7,173 bases of DNA from CAYMJK01 sp043101635 (GTDB lineage Bacteria > Planctomycetota > Phycisphaerae > Phycisphaerales > UBA1924): contig JBICIE010000014.1 in assembly GCA_043101635.1 (NCBI GenBank), positions 1 through 7,173 of the forward strand, given 5' to 3'. The notes under the pieces were generated by a model that saw nothing but the letters and a program-made list of their open reading frames with translations, ran no database searches and was not told the DNA's origin. Positions 1-5,462 of the stretch are shown one piece after another. The translations under genes and the position numbers were made by a program. How positions within the stretch are numbered: the first letter of the stretch is position 1; every line of letters starts with the position of its first letter.

Positions 1-465
1 GCTGGCGATGGACTCATCACCGGCGCCGGCGCCGGCGCCGCGGGCGATGGCGCTGATGCCGCGCTGCACCTGGGCCGGCAGGTTGGGCATCACGCGGATC
101 ACGCGGACGGTCCCGCCGAGGACATCGCGGACGGTCTCGGAGGGCGCCCCGGCCAGGATCGTGATGACCAGGCGCTGCGAGCCTTCCAGTTGCGGCCGGA
201 TCTCGCGGGCCACCGCCCGCAGCGACTGCGGCTTGATGGCCAGCACGATGATGCCCCGGTCCTCGGGATCATGCTGGATGAGCCAGTCGATCGCCTCGGC
301 GCTGGCGGCGAAGGCGTTGGCGTACCCGGCGCGGCGGTCGGCATCCGGGTCGGCGACCGCGAGACGCCGGGCATCGAGCGTCCCGGCCTCGAGGGCGCCG
401 CGGAGGATGGCCGAGCCCATCGACCCGGCGCCGATGAACAGGACCGGCTGCTTCAGTTGCCTCAT
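1..465 (-). CDS. proC: Pyrroline-5-carboxylate reductase, N-terminal part (cut by window edge)
   Basis: Catalyses the last step of proline synthesis, NAD(P)H-dependent reduction of pyrroline-5-carboxylate to proline, in the cytoplasm. The 155 visible residues read in one frame from an ATG at 465 down to base 1. They show the Rossmann dinucleotide-binding start (VLFIGAGSMGSAILRGAL, about residues 8-25), the VLAIKPQ strand (74-80), the ILAG segment (103-106) and the family signature VIRVMPNLPAQVQRGISAI (122-140). The usual MPNTP reads MPNLP here. Full-length family members are about 270 residues, so the catalytic and dimerising C-terminal domain lies outside the window. Just after the signature, a GAGAGAG run is encoded by a short DNA repeat. 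The gene is divergent from accA. No good Shine-Dalgarno is visible before the ATG, so the exact start rests on alignment of the Rossmann motif. The identification itself is secure. Confidence 0.93.
   Translation of the reverse strand, partial: MRQLKQPVLFIGAGSMGSAILRGALEAGTLDARRLAVADPDADRRAGYANAFAASAEAIDWLIQHDPEDRGIIVLAIKPQSLRAVAREIRPQLEGSQRLVITILAGAPSETVRDVLGGTVRVIRVMPNLPAQVQRGISAIARGAGAGAGDESIAS
20..40. repeat. Hexanucleotide tandem repeat inside proC
   Basis: About three and a half uninterrupted copies of CGGCGC lie within the proC reading frame. On the coding strand they specify alternating Gly-Ala. The unit is 6 bp, so a copy-number change would keep the frame and only lengthen or shorten the Gly-Ala stretch. 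Confidence 0.6.
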
Positions 466-532
466 CGGGGAGGGTAGGGCTGGGCGCCGCAGGCGCCGGG
501 AGTTCGGGCGGCGGCGGCGTACCATGTGGGCC
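466..532. promoter_or_regulatory. Divergent proC/accA intergenic region
   Basis: This 67-bp gap must hold the start signals for both proC (minus) and accA (plus). No convincing -35/-10 pair or Shine-Dalgarno was found on either strand. The one structure seen is GGCGCC at 483-488 and again at 492-497, three bases apart. Each copy is its own inverted repeat, so the pair could form a small hairpin or a paired binding site. Assigning the region as regulatory follows only from its divergent position. Confidence 0.3.
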
Positions 533-1648
533 ATGTCCACGTTCTACTCGCTTGACTTCGAGAAGCCGGTTCGGGAACTGGAGCGGCAGATCGAGGCCCT
601 GGGCAAGCCAGCGGCGGATGCGGCGGGGGTTCCGGCGGCCCTGGGCGTCGCCGAGCCCGCCGGCGCGGCCGGGCTGGATGATCCCGCGCAGCGCCGGGCG
701 GAAGCGGCCCGGCTGACCGCCGAGCGCGACCGGCTGCTGGGGGAGCTGTACCAGCGCCTCAGCCCGTGGGACACGGTGCGGGTGGCCCGGCATCCGAGCC
801 GGCCGCAGGGGCGGGACTACATCGATCGGCTCTGCCGCGACTTTGCCGAACTGCACGGGGACCGGCGCTTCGGGGATGACCCGGCGATCATCACGGGGCT
901 GGGGCGCATCGGCTCGATCAAGTGCATGCTGATTGCGCACCACAAGGGTCGCAGCACGCAGGAGAAGCTGGCCTGCCACTTCGGCTGCGCCCACCCGGAG
1001 GGGTACCGCAAGGCGATGCTGAAGATGAAGCTCGCCGAGAAGATGCAACTGCCGGTGGTGACGCTGGTGGACACGCCGGGGGCGTATCCCGGGATCGGGG
1101 CGGAGCAGCGGGGCCAGGCCGAGGCGATCGCGGTGAATCTGCGGGAGATGAGTCGGCTGAAGACGCCGATCGTCAGCGTGATCATCGGCGAGGGTGGATC
1201 GGGCGGGGCCCTGGGGCTGGCGGTGGCGGACCGCGTGGGGATGCTGGCCCACGCGTGGTACTCGGTGATCAGCCCCGAGGGCTGCGCGGCGATCCTGTGG
1301 AAGCAGGCCAACGAGCAGACCAACGCCTCGGCTGCCCGGGCCCTGAAGCTGACGGCCTCGGACAACCTGGGCCTGGGCATCGTGGACTCGGTGATTCCCG
1401 AGCCTGTCGGCGGGGCTCACCGGGATCCGGCCGCGGCTGCGGCCAATCTGGAGGCCTGGATCGTCGAGCAGCTCGAGGAGCTGGCCGAGCAGTCGATTGA
1501 GGACCTGCTGCAGGCCCGCTACGACCGTTTCCGGCGGCTTGGCGCCTTCCAGGAGGCGGCTGCCGCGCCCGCCGCGGCCGAGGCAGAGGAGGCCGGGGCG
1601 GCGCCGGAGGGGCCGGAGGGGCCGACCTCCGATCAGAAGCCTACCTGA
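533..1648 (+). CDS. accA: Acetyl-CoA carboxylase carboxyltransferase subunit alpha
   Basis: With AccD it forms the carboxyltransferase that moves CO2 from carboxybiotin to acetyl-CoA, giving malonyl-CoA for fatty-acid synthesis. The 371-residue product opens with FYSLDFEKPVRELERQIEAL, the standard AccA N-terminus. It then shows KGRSTQEKLACHFG (138-151), PEGYRKA (155-161), VDTPGAYPGIGAEQRGQ (179-195), IGEGGSGGALGLAVADRV (218-235), YSVISPEGCAAILWK (243-257) and IPEPVGGAHR (288-297), all in family order. It is longer than the usual ~320 residues because of an Ala/Pro/Gly-rich stretch at about 26-48 and an Ala/Glu/Pro-rich tail after about 340. The ATG at 533 is chosen because MSTFYSLDFE aligns with the family start. 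An in-frame ATG at 524 is possible, and neither has a strong Shine-Dalgarno. accD is not in this window. A hairpin terminator follows the stop. Confidence 0.96.
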   Translation: MSTFYSLDFEKPVRELERQIEALGKPAADAAGVPAALGVAEPAGAAGLDDPAQRRAEAARLTAERDRLLGELYQRLSPWDTVRVARHPSRPQGRDYIDRLCRDFAELHGDRRFGDDPAIITGLGRIGSIKCMLIAHHKGRSTQEKLACHFGCAHPEGYRKAMLKMKLAEKMQLPVVTLVDTPGAYPGIGAEQRGQAEAIAVNLREMSRLKTPIVSVIIGEGGSGGALGLAVADRVGMLAHAWYSVISPEGCAAILWKQANEQTNASAARALKLTASDNLGLGIVDSVIPEPVGGAHRDPAAAAANLEAWIVEQLEELAEQSIEDLLQARYDRFRRLGAFQEAAAAPAAAEAEEAGAAPEGPEGPTSDQKPT

Positions 1649-1678
1649 TTGACCCAGAACACCGTCTGGACCTATTGT
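1649..1678 (+). promoter_or_regulatory. Possible sigma70-type promoter for the DksA-like/lspA unit
   Basis: TTGACC at 1649-1654 and TATTGT at 1673-1678 are separated by 18 bp and match the consensus -35 and -10 at five and four of six positions. The -35 begins on the base after the accA stop codon. Transcription would start near 1685, about 70 bases before the proposed DksA-like start. The -10 lies inside the terminator hairpin described separately, so one reading may be coincidental. Both can be true, because a transcript starting near 1685 lacks the 5' arm of the hairpin. Confidence 0.4.
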
Positions 1679-1693
1679 CCGAGCCGGTTTTTT
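1661..1693 (+). terminator. Rho-independent terminator of accA
   Basis: The arm ACCGTCTGGAC (1661-1671) pairs with GTCCGAGCCGGT (1677-1688) across the loop CTATT. This gives ten base pairs with one mismatch (1665/1684) and one bulged base (1681). Six T residues follow at 1688-1693. It starts 12 bases after the accA stop codon, the expected place and form for intrinsic termination. Confidence 0.65.
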
Positions 1694-1740
1694 GTCGCCT
1701 GGGCGTCGAGGGGGGACGTGAGGGTGGCGCCGGCCACCCG

Positions 1741-1745
1741 AAGGA
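1741..1745 (+). promoter_or_regulatory. Ribosome-binding site deciding the DksA-like start
   Basis: AAGGA lies 8 bases before the GTG at 1754 and is the best-placed Shine-Dalgarno among the in-frame start candidates (TTG 1649, GTG 1718, GTG 1724, GTG 1754). A weaker alternative is GAGG at 1708-1711, six bases before the GTG at 1718, which would add 12 residues. Confidence 0.6.
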
Positions 1746-1753
1746 ACCGCGCC

Positions 1754-2647
1754 GTGGCGAAGAAGAAGACGGCAAAGAAGTCAGCAGGCCGGACGACCAG
1801 AAAGGCGACCGGTCAGCCATCGACTGCGAAGAAGGCCGCGGCGACGAAGGGCGTCAAGAAGACGGCGCCGAAGAAGTCGGCCAAGAAGACCGCGAAGAAG
1901 TCGACGGCCAAGACGACGAAGAAGGCTGCCGCCAAGAAGGTCTCGAAGAAGACGACCAAGAAGACGACGGCCAAGGGCTCCGCCGAGAGCAAGGCGCCGG
2001 CGAAGGAGGCGTCGAAGGCGGAGAAGCCCGCCAAGGGCGCAGCGCCGGCAAAGGACTCGAAGAGTCCGCAGGACGCCAAGGGCCGCAAGGGGATCACCGT
2101 CGTTGAGAAGAAGCGTCCGAGCCGTCCCAAGGCGCCGCCGGTGCAGTTCCCCTCCTCCGGGGGTCTGCTGGCGCCGGGCTCGCCGATGCGCAAGCCGCTG
2201 ATCCCGTCGGGCCCGAAGAACGTGGTCGATGAGCCGCTGGCCGCGGAAACCAACGGCGCCGGCAAGAGCCCGTTCAACAAGCGTCAGCTTCAGAAGTTCC
2301 GGACGATGCTGCTGGACAAGCGGCGCGAACTGCTCGGCGACATCACCGGGCTGGAGAGCGAGGCGCTCAAGAGCGCCGACGGCTCGGACCCGCGACTGGC
2401 CGAGCATCTGGAGGATCAGAGTTCTGATGCGGTCGACCAGGCCGTGTCGCTTGATCTGGCTGCCGCGGACCGGCGGCTGCTGCGGATGATCGACGAGGCG
2501 CTGCAGCGGATCGATCAGGGCACGTACGGGCTGTGCGTCGTGACCGGCAAGCCGATTCGCGAGGAGCGCCTGCGTGAGTTGCCATGGGCCAGCCTTTCCA
2601 TCGAAGCCGCGCGGGCGGAGGAACGGCGCCAGATGGGGCGGATATGA
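1754..2647 (+). CDS. Histone-H1-like lysine-rich tail fused to a DksA/TraR-family domain
   Basis: A 297-residue protein in two parts. Residues 1-115 are lysine/alanine/threonine-rich (27 lysines in the first 75) with repeated AKK, TKK and SKK units, like bacterial H1-type DNA-binding tails. Residues 116-170 form a Pro-rich linker. Residues 172-297 match the DksA/TraR family: a helical hairpin (NKRQLQKFRTMLLDKRRELL onward), the tip motif DAVDQA (225-230, fitting DxxDxA), then RIDQGTYGLC and GKPIREERLRELPWASLSI. DksA proteins bind in the RNA polymerase secondary channel and change initiation, often with ppGpp. The zinc finger normally has four cysteines; only C261 remains, with T264, S282 and A285 at the other sites, so zinc binding is unlikely. 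A link between DNA and RNA polymerase is inferred, not shown. The stop overlaps the lspA start (ATGA), implying translational coupling. The family call is firm; the GTG start is likely but not certain. Confidence 0.88.
   Translation: MAKKKTAKKSAGRTTRKATGQPSTAKKAAATKGVKKTAPKKSAKKTAKKSTAKTTKKAAAKKVSKKTTKKTTAKGSAESKAPAKEASKAEKPAKGAAPAKDSKSPQDAKGRKGITVVEKKRPSRPKAPPVQFPSSGGLLAPGSPMRKPLIPSGPKNVVDEPLAAETNGAGKSPFNKRQLQKFRTMLLDKRRELLGDITGLESEALKSADGSDPRLAEHLEDQSSDAVDQAVSLDLAAADRRLLRMIDEALQRIDQGTYGLCVVTGKPIREERLRELPWASLSIEAARAEERRQMGRI
1757..1975 (+). repeat. Low-complexity AAG-rich coding tract
   Basis: Imperfect repeats built on AAGAAG and GCCAAGAAG encode the lysine-rich tail of the DksA-like protein. 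The tract is purine-rich on the plus strand. Long open frames in the other plus-strand frame here (acidic Glu/Asp/Gly-rich) are by-products of this composition. Confidence 0.6.
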
Positions 2648-3342
2648 CCGCGCAGCGCGCCGATGGGCGCGCCGGTTCACCCTGGCGCAGCGGCAGCGCG
2701 CTCGGGACGCTGATTGGCGTGACGGTGGTTGCGCTGGTGGCGGATCTGGTGACCAAGGCCATGGCGTTTGCGATGATCGCGACGGAGCCGGTGATCGTGC
2801 GCCGCGCGGACGTGCTTGCGACGAAGAACCTCGAGAACCTCATTCATCCGCATCAGCCGGTGGTGGTCGTGCCGAACGTGCTTGAGCTGACGCTGGTGCT
2901 CAATCCGGGGGCGGTTTTCGGCATCGGGGCGGGCGCACGGTGGTTCTTCATCATCTTCACTGTGCTGGCGATCGGGTTCGGGCTGTGGATGTTCGGGGCG
3001 TGGACGCGCTCGCGTGACAGCATGGCGCACGCCGCGATCGGGCTGCTGATCGCCGGCGGGCTGGGCAACCTGTACGACCGCCTGCGCTTTGCGTGCGTGC
3101 GTGACTTCCTGCACCCGCTGCCGGATGTGCACCTGCCGTTCGGCTGGCGCCTGCCCGGGCAGTCGACCGGAGAGATCTGGCCGTATGTCAGCAACGTCGC
3201 CGACTTGTGGCTGCTGATCGGCATCGCATTGCTGATGATCCACCTGTGGCGCTCGGGCGGCAGCGGCAAGGGCGAATCGAAGCGCGTGCGGGGCGCATCG
3301 GCGCGGCGTCATCCGCCGCGCGCGGGCGTGCGGGCGGCCTGA
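2644..3342 (+). CDS. lspA: Lipoprotein signal peptidase (signal peptidase II)
   Basis: A membrane aspartyl protease that removes the signal peptide from prolipoproteins after lipidation. The 232-residue product has hydrophobic segments at about 18-34, 99-119, 128-140 and 182-202. It carries the family motifs DLVTK (34-38), NPGAVFG (87-93), GGLGNLYDRLR (138-148) and NVADLWLLIG (184-193). The two catalytic aspartates are therefore D145 and D187. It is longer than the usual ~160-170 residues. Extra length lies between the first membrane segment and NPGAVFG, between D145 and NVAD, and in a basic C-terminal tail (about 203-232). The ATG is chosen because it overlaps the previous stop as ATGA. The Shine-Dalgarno (GGGG at 2635-2638) is weak, consistent with translation coupled to the upstream gene. 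Its 3' end overlaps dacB on the other strand by 34 bp. Confidence 0.94.
   Translation: MTAQRADGRAGSPWRSGSALGTLIGVTVVALVADLVTKAMAFAMIATEPVIVRRADVLATKNLENLIHPHQPVVVVPNVLELTLVLNPGAVFGIGAGARWFFIIFTVLAIGFGLWMFGAWTRSRDSMAHAAIGLLIAGGLGNLYDRLRFACVRDFLHPLPDVHLPFGWRLPGQSTGEIWPYVSNVADLWLLIGIALLMIHLWRSGGSGKGESKRVRGASARRHPPRAGVRAA
3301..3321. terminator. Perfect GC hairpin at the lspA/dacB convergent overlap
   Basis: GCGCGGCG (3301-3308) and CGCCGCGC (3314-3321) form an 8-bp all-GC stem with loop TCATC. The loop contains the dacB stop codon (complement of 3309-3311), and the stem lies inside the lspA reading frame. No T-run follows on either strand, so it does not meet the usual intrinsic-terminator form. 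It may slow polymerases or protect 3' ends. The role is inference; the inverted repeat itself is plain. Confidence 0.4.
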
Positions 3343-4835
3343 CGGGTGACGTGCGCATCGATTTCCAGGGCCAGTTCATCCATCACGCGCCGGGCGGCGC
3401 CATCCAGCCTGGACGGGATGTCATCCATGAGGATGCTGAAGGCGACGGCGGGGCCGGCCTCGCTCTCGATGTAACCCGACAGGGCGCGGACGCCATCGAG
3501 CAGGCCGGTCTTGGCGAGCATCTCATTGCGCGGCGTGTCCTCGCGGAAGCGTCGGCGCAGCGTTCCCTGGCCGGGCCTGGCCAGCGAGGCGCGCATCGCG
3601 CGGCGCAGTTCCGGCTCGGCGTCGATCATCCGCAGCCATGCGGTGAAGACCTCGGGCGGCACGCTGTTGCCGCGGCTCATGCCGGAGCCGTCGCTGAAGC
3701 GCACTGAACCGCCCAGGCGCGAGCCGAGGCGCTCCACCAGCAGCATGCGCAGCACATCGGTCCCGCCGGTCCACGATCCGGGCTGGCCGGTGACCTCGTA
3801 GGCCATGCGCTTGAGCAGGGCCTCGGCGTAGAGATTCTGCGAGTCGCCGTTGCAGCGGGCCAGGATCTCATCCATCGGCGTGGTGATCGCCACCAGCGTG
3901 CGATCCGCCGGCAGGTTCTCGCCGGGCTCGGCGTAGCGGGCTGCGTTGTGGGCCCGCTTGTGCCCGTCGCCGACGCGCACGCCGGCATCGTGCAGCCGGT
4001 CGGCGATCAGCCGTCCTGTCCACAGTCCGGGCTGATAGACGCAGACGTGCGCCGGCCCGGCCGGGACCCGCACCTGTCCGATCACCAGCAGACGATTGAC
4101 GCCTGGCTCGGGGCGCAGGGTGTCGATGCCGCTCTGACGGTTGCGATCGTTGATGGTGCTCACGCGGCTCTCGAACTCGAGCCAGCTCATCAGCGGCGTG
4201 ACGGTGATCTCCGGCTCGGCGGGCGAGCCATCGCGGAGGCGGCGCGGCCGGGCGTAGACATCGAGCACGTTGGTATTGAAGTTCACCCCCTCGACCTCGG
4301 CGCAGTACCAGCGATGCAGTTGATCCTCGGGCCAGAGCGGATGGGGGCCCTCGCGCACGAAGATGCGGTCGTCGACCACCACCTCGGAGACCTGCTGCAC
4401 ACCGGCGTCGGCCACTGCCCTGGCGATGGCGCTAAGCATCTCATCGGGTGTCATCGGGGGGGTGAGGGCCCGGAGCAGATCGGGATCGCCGAGGGCGGGA
4501 TCGCCGGCGCCGAGGATGACGAGGCGATCGCCGGAGAGCTGGATCTCGGTGCGGAACGCGAAGTCCGGCCCCAGGGTGAGCAGGGCGGCGGCGCTGGTGA
4601 GCAGCTTCATGTTGGAAGCGGGGGTGCGGGCCGTGGCGGCGTCGCGGGCGACGATCGCCGCGCCGGTGTCGAGGTCGACCACTGAGATCCCGATGCTGAC
4701 CTCGCCGAGGCCGGCGCCGCGAATCCGCGATTCCAGGCGGTCTGCGAGACTCTGGGCCAGCGCGGGGGCGGCGAGCAGCGCCAGCGCCGCCGCGGCAAGA
4801 CAGGCGATCATCATCCGACGTGTACACACGGCCAT
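3309..4835 (-). CDS. dacB: D-alanyl-D-alanine carboxypeptidase/endopeptidase, PBP4 type
   Basis: A periplasmic serine peptidase of the S13 (PBP4) family that trims the terminal D-Ala of peptidoglycan peptides and can cut cross-links. The 508-residue product starts with a Sec signal peptide (basic MAVCTRR, hydrophobic core 10-24, likely cut after ALA at about 27). Active-site motifs are SNMK (74-77, the SxxK nucleophile box, S74), SDGSGMSRGN (381-390, the SxN-type box of this family) and KTG (442-444). The conserved CNGDSQNLYAEALLKRM stretch is at 328-344. The large insert between SxxK and the second box is typical of PBP4 enzymes, and total length is normal. The ATG at 4835 is chosen because the signal peptide begins there and AAGGGA precedes it; frame upstream of it is open but has no family resemblance. 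The 3' end overlaps lspA in convergent orientation. The gene is divergent from the response regulator. Confidence 0.94.
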   Translation of the reverse strand: MAVCTRRMMIACLAAAALALLAAPALAQSLADRLESRIRGAGLGEVSIGISVVDLDTGAAIVARDAATARTPASNMKLLTSAAALLTLGPDFAFRTEIQLSGDRLVILGAGDPALGDPDLLRALTPPMTPDEMLSAIARAVADAGVQQVSEVVVDDRIFVREGPHPLWPEDQLHRWYCAEVEGVNFNTNVLDVYARPRRLRDGSPAEPEITVTPLMSWLEFESRVSTINDRNRQSGIDTLRPEPGVNRLLVIGQVRVPAGPAHVCVYQPGLWTGRLIADRLHDAGVRVGDGHKRAHNAARYAEPGENLPADRTLVAITTPMDEILARCNGDSQNLYAEALLKRMAYEVTGQPGSWTGGTDVLRMLLVERLGSRLGGSVRFSDGSGMSRGNSVPPEVFTAWLRMIDAEPELRRAMRASLARPGQGTLRRRFREDTPRNEMLAKTGLLDGVRALSGYIESEAGPAVAFSILMDDIPSRLDGAARRVMDELALEIDAHVTRQAARTPARGG

Positions 4836-4840
4836 GCGAG

Positions 4841-4846
4841 TCCCTT
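4841..4846 (-). promoter_or_regulatory. Ribosome-binding site of dacB
   Basis: On the minus strand AAGGGA lies five bases before the ATG at 4835 (seven from the AAGG core). It supports this start over the open frame extending upstream to 5120. Confidence 0.55.
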
Positions 4847-4850
4847 CGCT

Positions 4851-4895
4851 CCGGCGCCCTCCCGGCGCCGCACTGCTATCGTCCGGCCCGGCGCC
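4851..4895. repeat. Three CCGGCGCC copies between dacB and the response regulator
   Basis: CCGGCGCC occurs at 4851-4858, 4862-4869 and 4888-4895. The last copy sits in a perfect 12-bp palindrome, CCCGGCGCCGGG (4887-4898). All three lie in the 119-bp divergent gap (4836-4954), so they could be operator sites for either gene. No clear -35/-10 pair was found here. GC-rich genomes carry GGCGCC by chance, so a regulatory role is only suggested by clustering. Confidence 0.35.
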
Positions 4896-4908
4896 GGGGC
4901 TTCGATCT

Positions 4909-4920
4909 CCCGGCTCCGGG
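4909..4920. repeat. Shared intergenic element CCCGGCTCCGGG, copy 1
   Basis: An inverted repeat (CCCGG, 2-nt spacer, CCGGG) 34 bases before the response-regulator start. The same 12-mer, extended to 13 with a following C, is present in reverse orientation upstream of psuG at 6360-6371. A 10-bp core recurs at 7163-7172. Function unknown. Confidence 0.35.
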
Positions 4921-4942
4921 CCGTACCATACCGGACTTTCCT

Positions 4943-4948
4943 GGGGAG
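4943..4948 (+). promoter_or_regulatory. Ribosome-binding site of the response regulator
   Basis: GGGGAG ends six bases before the GTG at 4955 and supports that start. The in-frame ATG at 5012 has a purine run directly against it, too close for normal spacing. Confidence 0.6.
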
Positions 4949-4954
4949 CAGCCC

Positions 4955-5446
4955 GTGGCCGAGCCCGCCGAGCATCCCGCGACCGAGACGCCGCCCGAGT
5001 CCGTGGAGGGCATGTCGGTTCTGCTGGTGGATGACAACATCCAGAATCTGGAACTGCTGCAGGCGTACCTGGAGGATCTGGGGTGCGAGATCCGGGTGGC
5101 CACCGACGGGCAGGCGGCAATCGACAGCGCGCTGGCGGACCCGCCGGACATCATCCTGCTGGACATCATGATGCCGCGGGTCAGCGGGTTTCAGGCGTGC
5201 CAGCGGATCAAGGGCGACCCGGCGACCCGCAACATCCCGATCATCATGATCACGGCCCTCAACGAGGTCGGGGATGTCGAGCGGGCGGTGGACTGCGGGG
5301 CCGATGACTTCCTGACCAAGCCGGTGCACAAGATCGAGCTGCTGACTCGGGTGCGGTCGCTGCTGCGTCTGAGCCGGCTGCAGCAGCAGCTCGAGGGGGC
5401 CACGGCCCAGCTTCGCGAGATCAAACGGCAGCGCGGCAAGGCGTAA
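4955..5446 (+). CDS. Stand-alone CheY-like response regulator receiver protein
   Basis: A 163-residue phosphoacceptor protein. Residues 1-19 are a Pro/Glu-rich leader; the receiver domain spans about 20-140. It has the acidic pair D26-D27 (LLVDDN), phosphoacceptor D70 (IILLDIMMPRVSGF), T100 (IIMITA) and the invariant lysine K122 (FLTKP). All residues needed for phosphorylation are present. The last 25 residues (RLSRLQQQLEGATAQLREIK) look like a short coiled coil, similar to the helix that in larger regulators leads into a GGDEF, HD-GYP or kinase domain, but the protein ends there. No output domain and no partner kinase are visible nearby. It may act by protein contact, as CheY or Spo0F do. 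The GTG start is chosen for its Shine-Dalgarno. The gene is convergent with psuG, with 16 bp between stops. Confidence 0.92.
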   Translation: MAEPAEHPATETPPESVEGMSVLLVDDNIQNLELLQAYLEDLGCEIRVATDGQAAIDSALADPPDIILLDIMMPRVSGFQACQRIKGDPATRNIPIIMITALNEVGDVERAVDCGADDFLTKPVHKIELLTRVRSLLRLSRLQQQLEGATAQLREIKRQRGKA

Positions 5447-5462
5447 GGCAGATCGACGCGGC

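Noticed and set aside
8..532. Open frame upstream of and continuous with accA, giving a 546-residue product
   Set aside because: It runs antisense through proC, which is clearly coding on the minus strand, and its sequence is compositional. The AccA family start matches the ATG at 533.
269..1420. Long minus-strand open frame of 383 codons opposite accA and part of proC
   Set aside because: It is Arg/Pro/His-rich shadow translation of accA with no family motifs; high GC keeps the frame open.
1649..1753. Earlier starts for the DksA-like protein (TTG 1649, GTG 1718, GTG 1724)
   Set aside because: The TTG lies within the terminator/promoter region. The GTG at 1718 has a possible GAGG site, but the GTG at 1754 has a better AAGGA site and begins directly with the lysine-rich tail. 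GTG 1718 remains a minor alternative.
1675..2106. Acidic Glu/Asp/Gly-rich open frame overlapping the lysine-rich tail
   Set aside because: It is the shifted reading of the AAG-rich tract. The lysine frame continues into a recognisable DksA domain and this one does not.
1781..2680. Leu/Arg-rich minus-strand open frame of 299 codons
   Set aside because: Shadow of the lysine-rich coding tract (reverse complement of AAG codons gives Leu/Arg runs); no domain seen.
3207..3707. Plus-strand open frames across the dacB region, including 3948-4685
   Set aside because: They are antisense to dacB, which has a signal peptide and all three active-site boxes; no family resemblance on the plus strand.
4836..5120. 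N-terminal extension of dacB by 95 codons
   Set aside because: It would cover the response-regulator start, is Pro/Arg-rich, and would place residues before a clear signal peptide that begins at 4835 with its own ribosome-binding site.
5012..5446. ATG at 5012 as the response-regulator start
   Set aside because: It would suit the domain boundary, but its purine run abuts the ATG too closely, whereas the GTG at 4955 has well-spaced GGGGAG.
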